A stretch of 64,000 bases of DNA from Akkermansia muciniphila (GTDB lineage Bacteria; Verrucomicrobiota; Verrucomicrobiia; Verrucomicrobiales; Akkermansiaceae): positions 1,612,001-1,676,000 of the forward strand of contig NZ_CP114598.1 of NCBI RefSeq assembly GCF_030848305.1, written 5' to 3'. Positions 18,594 to 27,435 of this stretch are shown here, piece after piece; the first letter of the stretch is position 1; each line of letters opens with the position of its first letter. A program made the position numbers and the translations under genes. The notes below the pieces were generated by a model, which worked only from the letters and a program-made list of their open reading frames with translations, did no database searches and was not told where the DNA came from.

Positions 18594-20825
18594 ATGGACC
18601 CAATCTATTACTTGATCATAGGATTGATACTGGCGTTATCCTGCTTCGACCTCGTTGTCGGAGTTTCCAATGACGCCGCCAACTTTCTGAACTCCGCCGT
18701 CGGTTCCAAGGCCGCTCCGCGCAGGACAATTGTGCTGGTGGCCGCTGTGGGCATCATCATCGGCTCGTTGTTCTCCAGCGGCATGATGGAAATAGCCAGA
18801 AGCGGCGTATTCATGCCGGCCCGGTTTTCTTTCCATGACATCATGCTGATCTTCCTGGCGGTCATGTTGACGGATGTCATCCTGCTGGACGTTTTCAACA
18901 CGTTCGGCCTTCCCACTTCCACTACGGTTTCCATTGTTTTTGAACTTCTGGGCGGCGCCGTGGCTACGGCCCTCTTTAAAATCTGGTCCGGGGAACCGGG
19001 CGTTGCGCAGGAATTGTCCGGCTACATTAATTCCTCCAAAGCTCTGGCAATCATCTCAGGCATTTTTTCCTCCGTTTTTATTGCTTTCATCTGCGGGATA
19101 ACGGTTATGTGGATTTCCCGCCTCATTTTCTCCTTCAACTATCAAAAGTCCTTCAACTATCTGGGAGCCGTCTGGTGCGGCGCGGCCCTGACGGCTATCA
19201 CTTACTTTGCCATTTTCAAGGGGCTGAAGGGAAGCACGCTGGTCACCAAGGAGATGCTTCGCCACCTGGACGCCCATATCTGGCTGTACGTTGGCTGCAG
19301 CCTGGCATTCTGGACCGTCCTGATGGCCGTGCTCCAGTATCTTTGCAAAATTAACATCCTGAAAGTATCCGTTCTCGCGGGCACCATGGCGCTGGCCCTT
19401 TCCTTTGCCGGGAATGACCTGGTCAACTTCATCGGCGTTTTCATGGCGGGGCAGTCTTCCATGGAAATTGCGGCTGCCGCCGCAGCGCAGGGGGCGGACC
19501 TTTCCACTCTGTCCATGGACGGCCTGATGGCCCCCGTCACGGCGGATTGGCGTTACCTGCTGGGTGCGGGCGTCATCATGGTTCTGGCCCTCATGTTCTC
19601 CAAAAAGGCGCAAACCGTTACGGATACGGAAGTCAATCTGGCGAGGCAGGGCGGGGGAGTAGAGCGGTTCGGCTCCGTCCCTCCGGCCCGCATGGCGGTA
19701 CGCTATGCCCTGAATGCTTCCCGCGCCGTGGAAAAAATCATGCCCGCCTGCGTTGGGAAATTTATTGAAAAACGCTTCCGGCCTGTGCCGGAAGGGCCGG
19801 ATAACGGCGCTTCTTTCGACCTCATTCGCGCTTCCGTGAATTTGACGGTGGCTGCCCTGCTGATTTCTCTGGCCACGTCCCTTCGGCTTCCTCTTTCCAC
19901 CACGTATGTGACGTTCATGGTGGCGATGGGTTCCTCCCTGGCGGACAAGGCCTGGGGGCGGGACAGCGCCGTGTACCGCATCACCGGGGTGATTACGGTG
20001 ATTTCAGGGTGGTTCTTCACGGCCTTTGCCGCGTTTTCCATGTGCTTCATTGTAGCGGCCTGCATCCTGTATGGCGGCCTCTTCGGCATCATCGCCATAT
20101 GTTCTCTGGCGGCTTTCCTGCTTCTGAAAAGTTCCAGGCTCCATCGCCAAAGAACCCGGGCTGCGTCCCAGGTGCAGACCGCCGATTACCGGGATCCGGC
20201 CGCCGCCGCGCGCTGCAATGAGGAAATTATCGAGCTGATGAAGCGCATGGCGGAAATCTATGAAATGAATCTGGAGGCCCTGAACGTGGAGGACCGGAAG
20301 CGTCTGAAAAAACTCCGGAAAGAAGCGCGCGGCATCCGCCGTTCCCTGAGCGATAAAATGGCGATGGAAGTCATGCCCGTCGTCCGTGAACTCCCGGACA
20401 AGAAGGCCGACCGCGGCAAGCGCTATGTGCAGATGGTGGAATACGCTGCCTCCGTTTTTGAATCCCTCTCCAATATTACTGCGGCCAGCCATGCCTATAT
20501 CGACAACAACCATGAAGGTCTGGATTTGGAAAGGATAGAGCTTCTGCGGGGAATGAACAGCCGTGTTTCCTCCCTCTACCCCCGTTTCCGGGAAATGATG
20601 GAAAGCAATGACTATACCGGGCTGGACGAATGCCTGGCAGGCATGGACGCTCTGGATGAAGAATTTGCGGATGCCGTCAAACAGCAGATCATTCTGCGTC
20701 CGGAAGATGCTTCCGATATGCGACGGACGCTTCTCTATCTCAACCTTCTTAATGAAACCCGGACGATGATCCGCAAAGCGCTTCTTCTTGCTAAAATCCA
20801 GAGGAAATTTGTTCTTGGACGGTAG
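18594..20825 (+). CDS. pit: PiT family inorganic phosphate transporter with PhoU-like tail
   Basis: The 743-residue protein carries both PiT signature repeats: GVSNDAANFLNSAVGSKAAP near residue 24, quoted here as SNDAANFLNSAVGS, and SFAGNDLVNFIGVFMAG near residue 279, plus FGLPTSTTVSI and LRLPLSTTYVT. About eleven hydrophobic helices are seen. It imports phosphate, probably with H+ or Na+. The C-terminal ~220 residues are charged and helical, with NEEIIELMKRMAEIYEMNLEA, shortened here to EEIIELMKRMAEIYE, resembling PhoU-type four-helix domains that usually exist as separate partner proteins. The protein is therefore longer than classical PitA (~500). Confidence 0.9.
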   Translation: MDPIYYLIIGLILALSCFDLVVGVSNDAANFLNSAVGSKAAPRRTIVLVAAVGIIIGSLFSSGMMEIARSGVFMPARFSFHDIMLIFLAVMLTDVILLDVFNTFGLPTSTTVSIVFELLGGAVATALFKIWSGEPGVAQELSGYINSSKALAIISGIFSSVFIAFICGITVMWISRLIFSFNYQKSFNYLGAVWCGAALTAITYFAIFKGLKGSTLVTKEMLRHLDAHIWLYVGCSLAFWTVLMAVLQYLCKINILKVSVLAGTMALALSFAGNDLVNFIGVFMAGQSSMEIAAAAAAQGADLSTLSMDGLMAPVTADWRYLLGAGVIMVLALMFSKKAQTVTDTEVNLARQGGGVERFGSVPPARMAVRYALNASRAVEKIMPACVGKFIEKRFRPVPEGPDNGASFDLIRASVNLTVAALLISLATSLRLPLSTTYVTFMVAMGSSLADKAWGRDSAVYRITGVITVISGWFFTAFAAFSMCFIVAACILYGGLFGIIAICSLAAFLLLKSSRLHRQRTRAASQVQTADYRDPAAAARCNEEIIELMKRMAEIYEMNLEALNVEDRKRLKKLRKEARGIRRSLSDKMAMEVMPVVRELPDKKADRGKRYVQMVEYAASVFESLSNITAASHAYIDNNHEGLDLERIELLRGMNSRVSSLYPRFREMMESNDYTGLDECLAGMDALDEEFADAVKQQIILRPEDASDMRRTLLYLNLLNETRTMIRKALLLAKIQRKFVLGR

Positions 20826-21038
20826 CGTCTCCCTGTCATTCACGGCCGTGCCGACGGCGAATGCTTCCGGCGCGGACGTTTTGCCTGGGCTGTTCCCGTA
20901 TGGGGAGCGGCGGCCGTGCCTTTTTTATTCATATGAAAAAAGGCTTCTTTGCGGATAGAGCATGTTTTCTGCCTGTGGGCGCAATGTCTTGAAAATCTGT
21001 TTCCAGGCGTTGCCATGTATGTTGCCGTCCCAAGGGAA

Positions 21039-21076
21039 CAAAAAACCGCAAGTCTTGATAAACAATAACTTGCGGT
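21039..21076 (-). terminator. Rho-independent terminator of tRNA-Gly(CCC)
   Basis: Read on the minus strand, ACCGCAAGT and ACTTGCGGT form a 9-bp stem followed by a T-run, directly downstream of the minus-strand tRNA. Confidence 0.8.
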
Positions 21077-21083
21077 ATAAAAC

Positions 21084-21157
21084 TGGTACGGGCGATGGGA
21101 ATCGAACCCACGTCTCAAGCTTGGGAAGCTCGCGTCCTACCATTGAACGACGCCCGC
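21084..21157 (-). tRNA. tRNA-Gly, anticodon CCC
   Basis: The minus strand folds into a cloverleaf: acceptor GCGGGCG with CGCCCGT, D arm with AATGGTAGGAC, anticodon stem CGAGC/GCTTG around loop TTCCCAA (anticodon CCC), and T arm GTGGG-TTCGATT-CCCAT. CCA is encoded. It is divergent from tRNA-Gly(TCC) 142 bp away. Confidence 0.93.
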
Positions 21158-21260
21158 ATGAAATGCGGATGCCTATTTAGCGGCAGAAGGCCCGGATGTC
21201 AAGACCACAGAAAAAACGTGTCCTCTTTTTTGTTATTTTAACGCAGTAATGAAAAAAAAC

Positions 21261-21290
21261 TTGTCTTATTCCGTGATTTGAACATAATAC
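21261..21290 (+). promoter_or_regulatory. sigma-70-type promoter of tRNA-Gly(TCC)
   Basis: TTGTCT (21261) and ATAATA/TAATAC (21284-21290) are spaced by 17-18 bp, and the tRNA starts about 10 bp further on. Confidence 0.6.
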
Positions 21291-21299
21291 GTCCGTTGC

Positions 21300-21373
21300 G
21301 CGGGTATAGCTTAATGGTAAAGCTCCAGCCTTCCAAGCTGATTATACGGGTTCGATTCCCGTTACCCGCTCCA
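21300..21373 (+). tRNA. tRNA-Gly, anticodon TCC
   Basis: Cloverleaf with acceptor GCGGGTA/TACCCGC, anticodon stem CCAGC/GCTGA around CTTCCAA (anticodon TCC), T arm ACGGG-TTCGATT-CCCGT and encoded CCA. A protein gene starts 36 bp downstream with no visible terminator between. Confidence 0.95.
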
Positions 21374-21409
21374 TCTTTTTATTAAATTCACCTGCTAAAT
21401 ACTTCCTTT

Positions 21410-22084
21410 ATGAAAGCCAGGTTTATGACAAAGGCGGCGCTTAGTGCGCTGGCACTTGCGTTTGCGGGCGCTCTTCCCGGTGTAGCTCAGCAAACTGCTT
21501 CTCCGGCAGCCGCTCCGGCTGCTGATTCGGTTAAAGCCTCCGCTGTTGAAAAGGCTTTTATGAAGAAAATGGCGGATATTGTTCAGGCTGGCCTGAAAGC
21601 TGGCGCTCTGGATATGAAGGCGGTGTCCGGAGTTTTGAATGAAGCTGTCAAGGCCGGCGTGTCTGATCATGTGATGGGGACTATGGTGTCTATGGCAGCG
21701 GGCGCTTTCCCGTCCAATGCTCCTGCCGTCGCTTCCGCCGCTGTTCAGAGTTATGGGCCGGACGTGAAGGAAGAACAGGTGCGCAATGTGATTGCTTCCG
21801 CCGTTTCCTCCCAGCCCCGCCCTTATGTGTCTGTGGCTCCTATTTCGGAAGCGGTTGAAAAAGCTTTGGGCAATTCTCCGGTAGCCGCTGCTGTTCCTTC
21901 CATTGCTGTGGGCGTGGCGGAGCAGACTCCCGATAATCCCCTCACAGGGGTAACGGCTCAGGAACGCGGCTTGGTAAGACCTAATGAAGATGTCCCCGGG
22001 GGCTCTCTGGTTCTTCCGGGCGGTCTTCCTATAGGCGGCACGCCCTTCGGTCCTGCGCCCGTATCCAATCCTGCCGGCAATTAA
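21410..22084 (+). CDS. secreted Ala-rich protein of a polysaccharide cassette
   Basis: No family recognised. The 224-residue product has a signal peptide (MTKAALSALALAFAGALPGVAQ, cut after VAQ), then a helical Ala/Val/Lys-rich middle with several KAFMKKMADIVQAGLKAG-like amphipathic stretches, and a Gly/Pro-rich C-terminal tail (GGSLVLPGGLPIGGTPFGP). It is the first gene of a same-strand run that continues with a barrel, a BY-kinase and an SLBB export protein, so an accessory envelope role is likely by context only. It starts 36 bp after tRNA-Gly(TCC). Confidence 0.75.
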   Translation: MKARFMTKAALSALALAFAGALPGVAQQTASPAAAPAADSVKASAVEKAFMKKMADIVQAGLKAGALDMKAVSGVLNEAVKAGVSDHVMGTMVSMAAGAFPSNAPAVASAAVQSYGPDVKEEQVRNVIASAVSSQPRPYVSVAPISEAVEKALGNSPVAAAVPSIAVGVAEQTPDNPLTGVTAQERGLVRPNEDVPGGSLVLPGGLPIGGTPFGPAPVSNPAGN

Positions 22085-22108
22085 CCTGATTCTTATTTAG
22101 CAAATAAC

Positions 22109-23323
22109 ATGAAGAGCCTTTTTTATCTCTCCCTGGTGGGCGCCGGCATGTTTGCCGTTCATGCCAACGGGCAGTCTCTGTACACGCTGGCAGGTCCGGT
22201 TGGCCTGGAGGAGTCCCTTCCTCTTAAGTGGTCTTTCAATCTGGCGGGAGGGTATGACGATAATGTCAACGCCTCCAATTACAACCAGCAGGAATCCGCG
22301 TTCATCAGCACGGACATCGGCGCTTCCCTGGCCAACTACGATGCCGTGACCCAGTATTCTTTCTCCGCCAAGCTCGGGGGTATTTTTTACCTGAAGGATC
22401 TTGATGGAGGAACGAATGAAGCCCTTTCCAATTCCACGCTGTCCGCCAAACTTTCCCATAGTTTTGACCAGACGTTGCGCTATAACGGCGCCGTCTCCTT
22501 CGCGTGGCAGCCGGAACCCAACTATTCCAACGGTATTGCCAATGCCCGCCGGGATGGCGACTACATTTACGTATATGTCTCCAGTTCCGTGAGCAAGGCG
22601 TGGACTTCCCGTTATTCCACAACGCTGGGCGCCAATTTCTCCATGATCGACTATCAGGAAGACTCCGCCAAGACGGATAACCGCGATTATGTCGGCATGA
22701 ATTTCACCAACCGGTACAAGTGGACGGAACGCCTGGCTATTTCCCTGGGCTGGAACGGTTCCTACTGTAATCGCGAATACGGCAACAACGAATTTTCCAA
22801 CTTCGTCATGGCCGGCGCTGAATACGCGGTGAGTGAAAATACCTCCGCCACGCTGCGCGTAGGTCCGCAATTCAAATATGTTGAGAATTACGGGACAAAA
22901 ACCTATCCTTCTGCGGAATTCGGCTTAAACCACCGTGTGAGCGACCGTTTCATGCTGGGGACGTTCGTCCGTTATTCCAACGAAGCGGTGAATACCTATA
23001 TCCCTTACAACGGCGCCAGCTATTACTCCAATGAAACGTGGCGTTTTGGGATACACAGCACGCTGAAGCTGACGCACCGCGTCAGTCTGAATTGCGGAGC
23101 GAACCTGATTGCCAGCGATTATACGCGTCCCAGCTCCATCGGCAACAGTGACACGTCCAACCTGACCTTCAATGCTACCGCCGGTATCAAGCTTCTGCTG
23201 ACGAATGCCCTGGCTCTTACGGCCCAATATTCCTACACTAACGGTTCCTACAGCGGCTATAACTACCCGATGCCCTCCTACAACCGCAATGTGTTCTCCT
23301 TCGGCATGAATTACAGCTTCTAA
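22109..23323 (+). CDS. outer-membrane beta-barrel protein of a polysaccharide cassette
   Basis: A 404-residue protein with an N-terminal signal peptide (SLFYLSLVGAGMFAVHANG). Long runs of alternating polar and aromatic residues follow, such as WSFNLAGGYDDNVNASN and RYSTTLGANFSMIDY, and the chain ends in a Phe (FSFGMNYSF), the usual outer-membrane barrel end. The opening with a GGYDDNVNAS motif resembles barrel proteins encoded beside exopolysaccharide genes (BBP2-like group). It probably secretes or anchors the polymer. It lies 24 bp after the secreted protein gene and ends before a strong hairpin. Confidence 0.8.
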   Translation: MKSLFYLSLVGAGMFAVHANGQSLYTLAGPVGLEESLPLKWSFNLAGGYDDNVNASNYNQQESAFISTDIGASLANYDAVTQYSFSAKLGGIFYLKDLDGGTNEALSNSTLSAKLSHSFDQTLRYNGAVSFAWQPEPNYSNGIANARRDGDYIYVYVSSSVSKAWTSRYSTTLGANFSMIDYQEDSAKTDNRDYVGMNFTNRYKWTERLAISLGWNGSYCNREYGNNEFSNFVMAGAEYAVSENTSATLRVGPQFKYVENYGTKTYPSAEFGLNHRVSDRFMLGTFVRYSNEAVNTYIPYNGASYYSNETWRFGIHSTLKLTHRVSLNCGANLIASDYTRPSSIGNSDTSNLTFNATAGIKLLLTNALALTAQYSYTNGSYSGYNYPMPSYNRNVFSFGMNYSF

Positions 23324-23349
23324 GTCTTGACTGACCATTAATGCCTTTA

Positions 23350-23392
23350 CTCCTCTAATTGCGAATTTTCATTCACAATTAGAGGAGTTTTT
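23350..23392 (+). terminator. terminator or attenuator inside the polysaccharide cassette
   Basis: CTCCTCTAATTG and CAATTAGAGGAG form a perfect 12-bp stem followed by TTTTTATC. It sits between the barrel gene and the BY-kinase gene, only 24 bp before the latter's start. Confidence 0.85.
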
Positions 23393-23415
23393 ATCTTACT
23401 GCCTTACTATATTTC

Positions 23416-25623
23416 ATGAGTGCCCAGGATCAGCAGAACAGTGATCGCATCGTACGCAATATTGACTATTTGCAGGTTTTAAAAAATCGCTGGAAGGAAG
23501 TCTTTCTTGTCTTCCTTCTGGTGCTGGTCATTTCCGTGGTAGTGACTTTCCTGATGCCGCCCTCCTACCGGGCGACCAGCCAGTTCCAGATTAAACTGCC
23601 CAAGCCTGTGATGGATATCGGCAGAGGGGGGGACGTAGTTGCCACTTCCAATGTGACGGCCAACTACATTCCCATGCAGTATTCCGTGCTGACTTCCGCC
23701 GAAGTGCTTAAGGTGGTATCCAGGAAACTGAACCTTGCCGCGGAATGGGGGATGACGGATGAAATGGCGGCGACCAATCTGTTCGGCATGATCAAGGTGG
23801 CCCCCGTGCGCGCCACGGACCTTGTGGACGTTATTGTGTCCGGTCCGGACCCCAAACTGGTGCAGAATATCGCCAAAGCGGTGCCTGAGGCGTACAAGCA
23901 GGACCGTGAAATGCGCGAGAACCGTCTGGTGGAAACTGCCATCAAAAGTCTGAAGGATGTCCTCCGGGAACAGGAGGATGCCGTCAATGAAAAGATGATG
24001 GCTCTCAAAAAGCTGATTGCGGAGAGTTCCTACCTGCCTACGTCCTGGAGAAACGGCGAACACCGCAGCACCCTGACGGCCGGCATGGAAGAGGAGGAAT
24101 TCCGGAACGCCAAAGCGCAGGCCATGGATTTTGAAAGGAGGGAAAAGGAACTGGCTTCCTATGTGCAGGAATTGCAGCGTCTGCCCGACGACAAGTTGCT
24201 GGATTACGTAATCAGTTCCGATTTGCTGAATGCGGAGACTGTGGGGGCGGATGCTCTCCGTAAGACCTATGCCGAATTTTCCGACAAGCTCAAGGAAAAG
24301 GAAAATCTGAAGTCCCAGAATATCGGCCCCAAGCATCCCAAAATGCTGGCATTGCTGGAAACGGAAAGAATTCTGGGGGATAAGCTGAACAAGGAATTGA
24401 TAGGCCTGCGTTCTTCCCTGAAGAGCAAGTTGGAAATGGTTGCCGCAAGCCGGAAGCACTGGGAGGCGACCGTTGCCCAAAAAGAGGAAGATCTCCAGAA
24501 GCACGTTCTGCAGGTGCCCATGTATGAACAGGCCAGCCGTGATTATGACGCTGCGCTGGATCAGCTTAAGGAACTGGATTCCCGGTACAAGGATGAGATT
24601 GCCCGTTTGCGCGTACCCCGTGAAGCGATTGAAATGTATCAGCTGCCGACCTATCCTGTTGCTCCTTACAAGCCGAATGTGACTATTAACCTGGCGGTGG
24701 GAGCGGGCGCCGGGCTGCTGCTGGGCATCGGGTTGGCCCTGCTTCTGGAATTCATGGATACTTCCGTGAAGACCATGGAAGACGTGGAACGGGCTCTTCA
24801 GGTTCCCGTACTGGGCATTATTCCCAAGAATGTGCCGATTTTGCATTCTTCCGGTGTCATGGGGCCGGACGCGGAAGCCTACCGCATTTTGCGGACGAAC
24901 ATCGAATTCAACAAGAAAGGGCTGGAGGAAATTTCGCTGACCTTTGTTTCCGGCAGCGCCGGGGAAGGGAAGACCACCACTCTGTGCAACCTGGCCTATA
25001 TCTGCGCCCAGGGGGGATATGCCACCCTGATGATCGACGCCGACCTGCGCCGTTCCAAGCTTCACCGGTATTATGAGCTGGACAATGAGCTGGGGTTGAC
25101 TTCCTATCTGCTGGAAGATTATCCGCTGGAGGAAGTAATTTTCCAGACGCCCATTGAAAACCTGTATGTCATGCCTGCGGGGCCCACTCCCTTTGATCCT
25201 TCGGGCGCCTTGAATTCCCGCAAGTTTAACGAATTGCTGCAGGAAGTGAAGCAACGTTTTGACATTGTGCTGGTGGATTCCCCTCCCATCCTGGGGGTTA
25301 GCGACTCCGCCGTCATTGTGAGCGAGGTGGACATGACTCTCATGGTTGTCCAGCCCCGCAAACTGCCGCTGAAAGCCCTGTTGAGGCAGAAGCAGGTAAT
25401 TGAGTCCGTGGGCGGCAATCTGGCCGGCGTGGTGATGAATAATGTGGACATCACGTCTGATCACCAGTATCAGTATTACACAACTTACTATTCCTACTAT
25501 TCTACGGATGGCTCTTCCTCCGGCGAGAACGCGGAAGCCTCTTCCATGAAGAAGGCGGAACGTTCCGGAAAGGCCAAGGAACTGGTGGCCACCCAGTCCC
25601 ATGATAGTGAAGATTTGTATTAA
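23416..25623 (+). CDS. Wzc-type polysaccharide co-polymerase with tyrosine autokinase (BY-kinase)
   Basis: The 735-residue protein controls chain length and export of a surface polysaccharide at the inner membrane. It has TM1 at ~31-53, a Wzz-type periplasmic domain with a long coiled-coil (~170-410), a proline-containing YPVAPYKPN segment before TM2 (~430-450), and a cytoplasmic BY-kinase domain with Walker A GSAGEGKTTT (~513), Walker A' MIDADLRRSK and Walker B VLVDSPP. A tyrosine cluster (YQYYTTYYSYYST, ~685-698) is the expected autophosphorylation site. All kinase motifs are intact. The partner export gene follows by 11 bp. Confidence 0.93.
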   Translation: MSAQDQQNSDRIVRNIDYLQVLKNRWKEVFLVFLLVLVISVVVTFLMPPSYRATSQFQIKLPKPVMDIGRGGDVVATSNVTANYIPMQYSVLTSAEVLKVVSRKLNLAAEWGMTDEMAATNLFGMIKVAPVRATDLVDVIVSGPDPKLVQNIAKAVPEAYKQDREMRENRLVETAIKSLKDVLREQEDAVNEKMMALKKLIAESSYLPTSWRNGEHRSTLTAGMEEEEFRNAKAQAMDFERREKELASYVQELQRLPDDKLLDYVISSDLLNAETVGADALRKTYAEFSDKLKEKENLKSQNIGPKHPKMLALLETERILGDKLNKELIGLRSSLKSKLEMVAASRKHWEATVAQKEEDLQKHVLQVPMYEQASRDYDAALDQLKELDSRYKDEIARLRVPREAIEMYQLPTYPVAPYKPNVTINLAVGAGAGLLLGIGLALLLEFMDTSVKTMEDVERALQVPVLGIIPKNVPILHSSGVMGPDAEAYRILRTNIEFNKKGLEEISLTFVSGSAGEGKTTTLCNLAYICAQGGYATLMIDADLRRSKLHRYYELDNELGLTSYLLEDYPLEEVIFQTPIENLYVMPAGPTPFDPSGALNSRKFNELLQEVKQRFDIVLVDSPPILGVSDSAVIVSEVDMTLMVVQPRKLPLKALLRQKQVIESVGGNLAGVVMNNVDITSDHQYQYYTTYYSYYSTDGSSSGENAEASSMKKAERSGKAKELVATQSHDSEDLY

Positions 25624-25634
25624 CCCATTGCTCC

Positions 25635-26240
25635 ATGAGAAAATATATTTGTTCCATCCTTTGCCTTATGCTGGGTTCGGCGGGGCTGGTCTGCGCCCAG
25701 TCTCCGGATGCCGTGCCGCCCCAGGGCACCATTGAAATCCAGGTGCGCGGCATTCCCGCTGACGACGCTACCGCCATTTCCGGGCAGTATCTGTTGGACG
25801 GGAACGGGACGATACGCATGCCCCAGCTTCCTCCGGGGCAGGATGTGCTGCGCGTGGTAGGCAAAACGGCGCGCCAGATTGAAGATATGCTGATGGCCGC
25901 CTATAAGAAGGCGGAGTTGTACACGGCTCCTACGTTTCTGGTGAAGGTGCAGAGTTCTGATGCGCGGCTGACGGAACACATCGTTCTGGTCAGCGGCGGC
26001 GTGGCTATGAAAAAGAACGTTTTATGGCGGCGCGGCATGACGCTTCTGGAAGCGATTGTGGGCGCCGGCGATATCACGGACTGGGGTTCCCGGTACGTGC
26101 AGGTGACGCGCGGCGGAAAAACCGTGACGTATGATTACTTTTCCATCAAGGACAGGGCGATTCCCATCCAGCCCAATGACCGTATTTTCGTTCCCCAGCG
26201 CGGGATTTTTGAAGGGCGCCCGGCCAAACTTCTTCCCTGA
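25635..26240 (+). CDS. polysaccharide export protein (Wza/SLBB family)
   Basis: A 201-residue secreted protein with a signal peptide (ICSILCLMLGSAGLVCA). The first half resembles the poly-export domain: GQYLLDGNGTIRMPQLP and GKTARQIEDMLMAAY. The second half is a soluble-ligand-binding beta-grasp unit with IVLVSGGVAMKKNVLW and MTLLEAIVGAG, then PNDRIFVPQRG. It should form the periplasmic/outer-membrane part of the export channel working with the BY-kinase. At ~200 residues it is shorter than Wza (~380) and lacks its C-terminal amphipathic helix region, so the upstream barrel may supply the outer-membrane pore. Confidence 0.88.
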   Translation: MRKYICSILCLMLGSAGLVCAQSPDAVPPQGTIEIQVRGIPADDATAISGQYLLDGNGTIRMPQLPPGQDVLRVVGKTARQIEDMLMAAYKKAELYTAPTFLVKVQSSDARLTEHIVLVSGGVAMKKNVLWRRGMTLLEAIVGAGDITDWGSRYVQVTRGGKTVTYDYFSIKDRAIPIQPNDRIFVPQRGIFEGRPAKLLP

Positions 26241-26256
26241 GGCATTTTTTTTCATA

Positions 26257-26289
26257 CCCGGCTTTCCGCAAGGAAGCCGGGTTTTTTTG
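26257..26289 (+). terminator. Rho-independent terminator of the polysaccharide cassette
   Basis: CCCGGCTTTCC and GGAAGCCGGG pair across a short loop and are followed by seven T residues, shortly after the export protein stop. Confidence 0.88.
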
Positions 26290-26836
26290 TTGGGGCCGGT
26301 TGCCATGGCAGGGGGAATATAGGAAAAAACGCGGATAGGGAAACGGATGGGCTGGGGTGAAGGTGCTTATCGTCAGCGGTTAATGAAAGCAGGAGAGCTT
26401 TTCATGGCTCTTTTTCAGGCTTTTTGCCGGAAATGAACCGTTTTTGGGGAAGCCGCATGGCGGAATCAGGAGGAGAAAGAAGTTGTTCCCAGAAGATTTG
26501 CGGCATCGGAAAGGAACGCCTGAAAAAAGGATGGAGGCGAGATTTTTCTCCAGTTTCTTTTGTTCATAGGGAGGAAAGGCTTAAGAGCCTGAAAAAATTT
26601 AGGGGGATAAGTTTCCCGATTGGCGCGTAGGCCCTTTTCACATGATTGGCCGGTATGGTCTCCGGGCATATATTGCGGTGAAATGAGTTTAGCATGAATG
26701 TAAAAAACAGAAAAACAAAGAAAAATGTTGAACATTCTTAAACTCAATGCATTTTTGGAATCTCCAAAATATGTTAGAGTTTCGTGCGGAACGGCTGCAT
26801 GAAGCTTCGTAATTCCAATATGAAAACCCGTTAGTC
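26290..26836. other. 550-bp noncoding region before the double-HTH gene
   Basis: No credible gene seen on either strand. The last ~180 bp (26640-26820) are AT-rich and contain several possible promoter elements, including TTGAAC near 26734. No tRNA or known riboswitch fold was recognised. Confidence 0.4.
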
Positions 26837-27370
26837 ATGATATACCGTTTCAAGAAAACATTCATCGGCGTGGGAGGGCGTGAATATATCAGCAATCCTA
26901 AATTGAGCTTCCCTGAGCATGTCAAAATCCGCCGCCGCGGAACGAACCCCAGGTCCGGGCAGCCTTATACGGAGGCAGGCAGCGCCTTTGTGGAGACGTC
27001 CGCCGTCGCGGCCCGGCTCGGCTGCAGCGCGTCCGCCGCGCGCCAGTATCTGCACCGCCACGGCGTCCGTTTCCGGGTAGTCCGCAAGGGCACGGGTTCC
27101 CTGGCCCTGTACTGGCGGCGGCTGGATGTGGACCGGGTTCTTGCCGGCCGGGAGCCCGTGCGCCGCCGCGTTCCCCCGTGTTATATGGATATGGCCGGGG
27201 CCGTCAGCATGCTGGGAGTCGTCCGCAGCTATGTTTACAGGCTGGTGAAAAAAGGGTTGTTGCGTGAATACAGGTGCCGGATGAAAACAGCCCGCGGGCT
27301 GCGCGTGCGCTGCTTTTACCACCGGGAGGATCTGGAACACGTCAGGCTGCATGTGCTCCAGAAAAGATGA
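26837..27370 (+). CDS. basic protein with two excisionase-like HTH modules
   Basis: A 177-residue, strongly basic protein (many Arg). Two copies of a MerR/excisionase-like winged-helix pattern are visible: residues ~50-95, TSAVAARLGCSASAARQYLHR followed by LYWRRLDVDRVL (shortened: AARLGCSASAARQYLHR), and ~115-175, MAGAVSMLGVVRSYVYRLVKK then CFYHREDLEHVRL (shortened: LGVVRSYVYRLVKKGLL). Each has helix-turn-helix, then a wing and an xxxDLxxV element. It is likely to bind DNA as a regulator. It is followed by ruvA after 65 bp. The start at 26837 lacks a clear Shine-Dalgarno site. Confidence 0.65.
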   Translation: MIYRFKKTFIGVGGREYISNPKLSFPEHVKIRRRGTNPRSGQPYTEAGSAFVETSAVAARLGCSASAARQYLHRHGVRFRVVRKGTGSLALYWRRLDVDRVLAGREPVRRRVPPCYMDMAGAVSMLGVVRSYVYRLVKKGLLREYRCRMKTARGLRVRCFYHREDLEHVRLHVLQKR

Positions 27371-27435
27371 CGGAAGCAGTTCCGGCGGATGCGTTTTTGG
27401 CTTGCGCGCGGGCCGGATTGTGTCACGTTAAGGGC

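Noticed and set aside
20962-21180. Plus-strand frame across tRNA-Gly(CCC) with a GDGNRTHVSSLGSSRPT peptide
   Set aside because: Translation of the reverse complement of the tRNA, not a protein gene.
23479-25602. Long minus-strand frame opposite the BY-kinase (707 codons)
   Set aside because: Antisense of a conserved gene with no recognisable motif.
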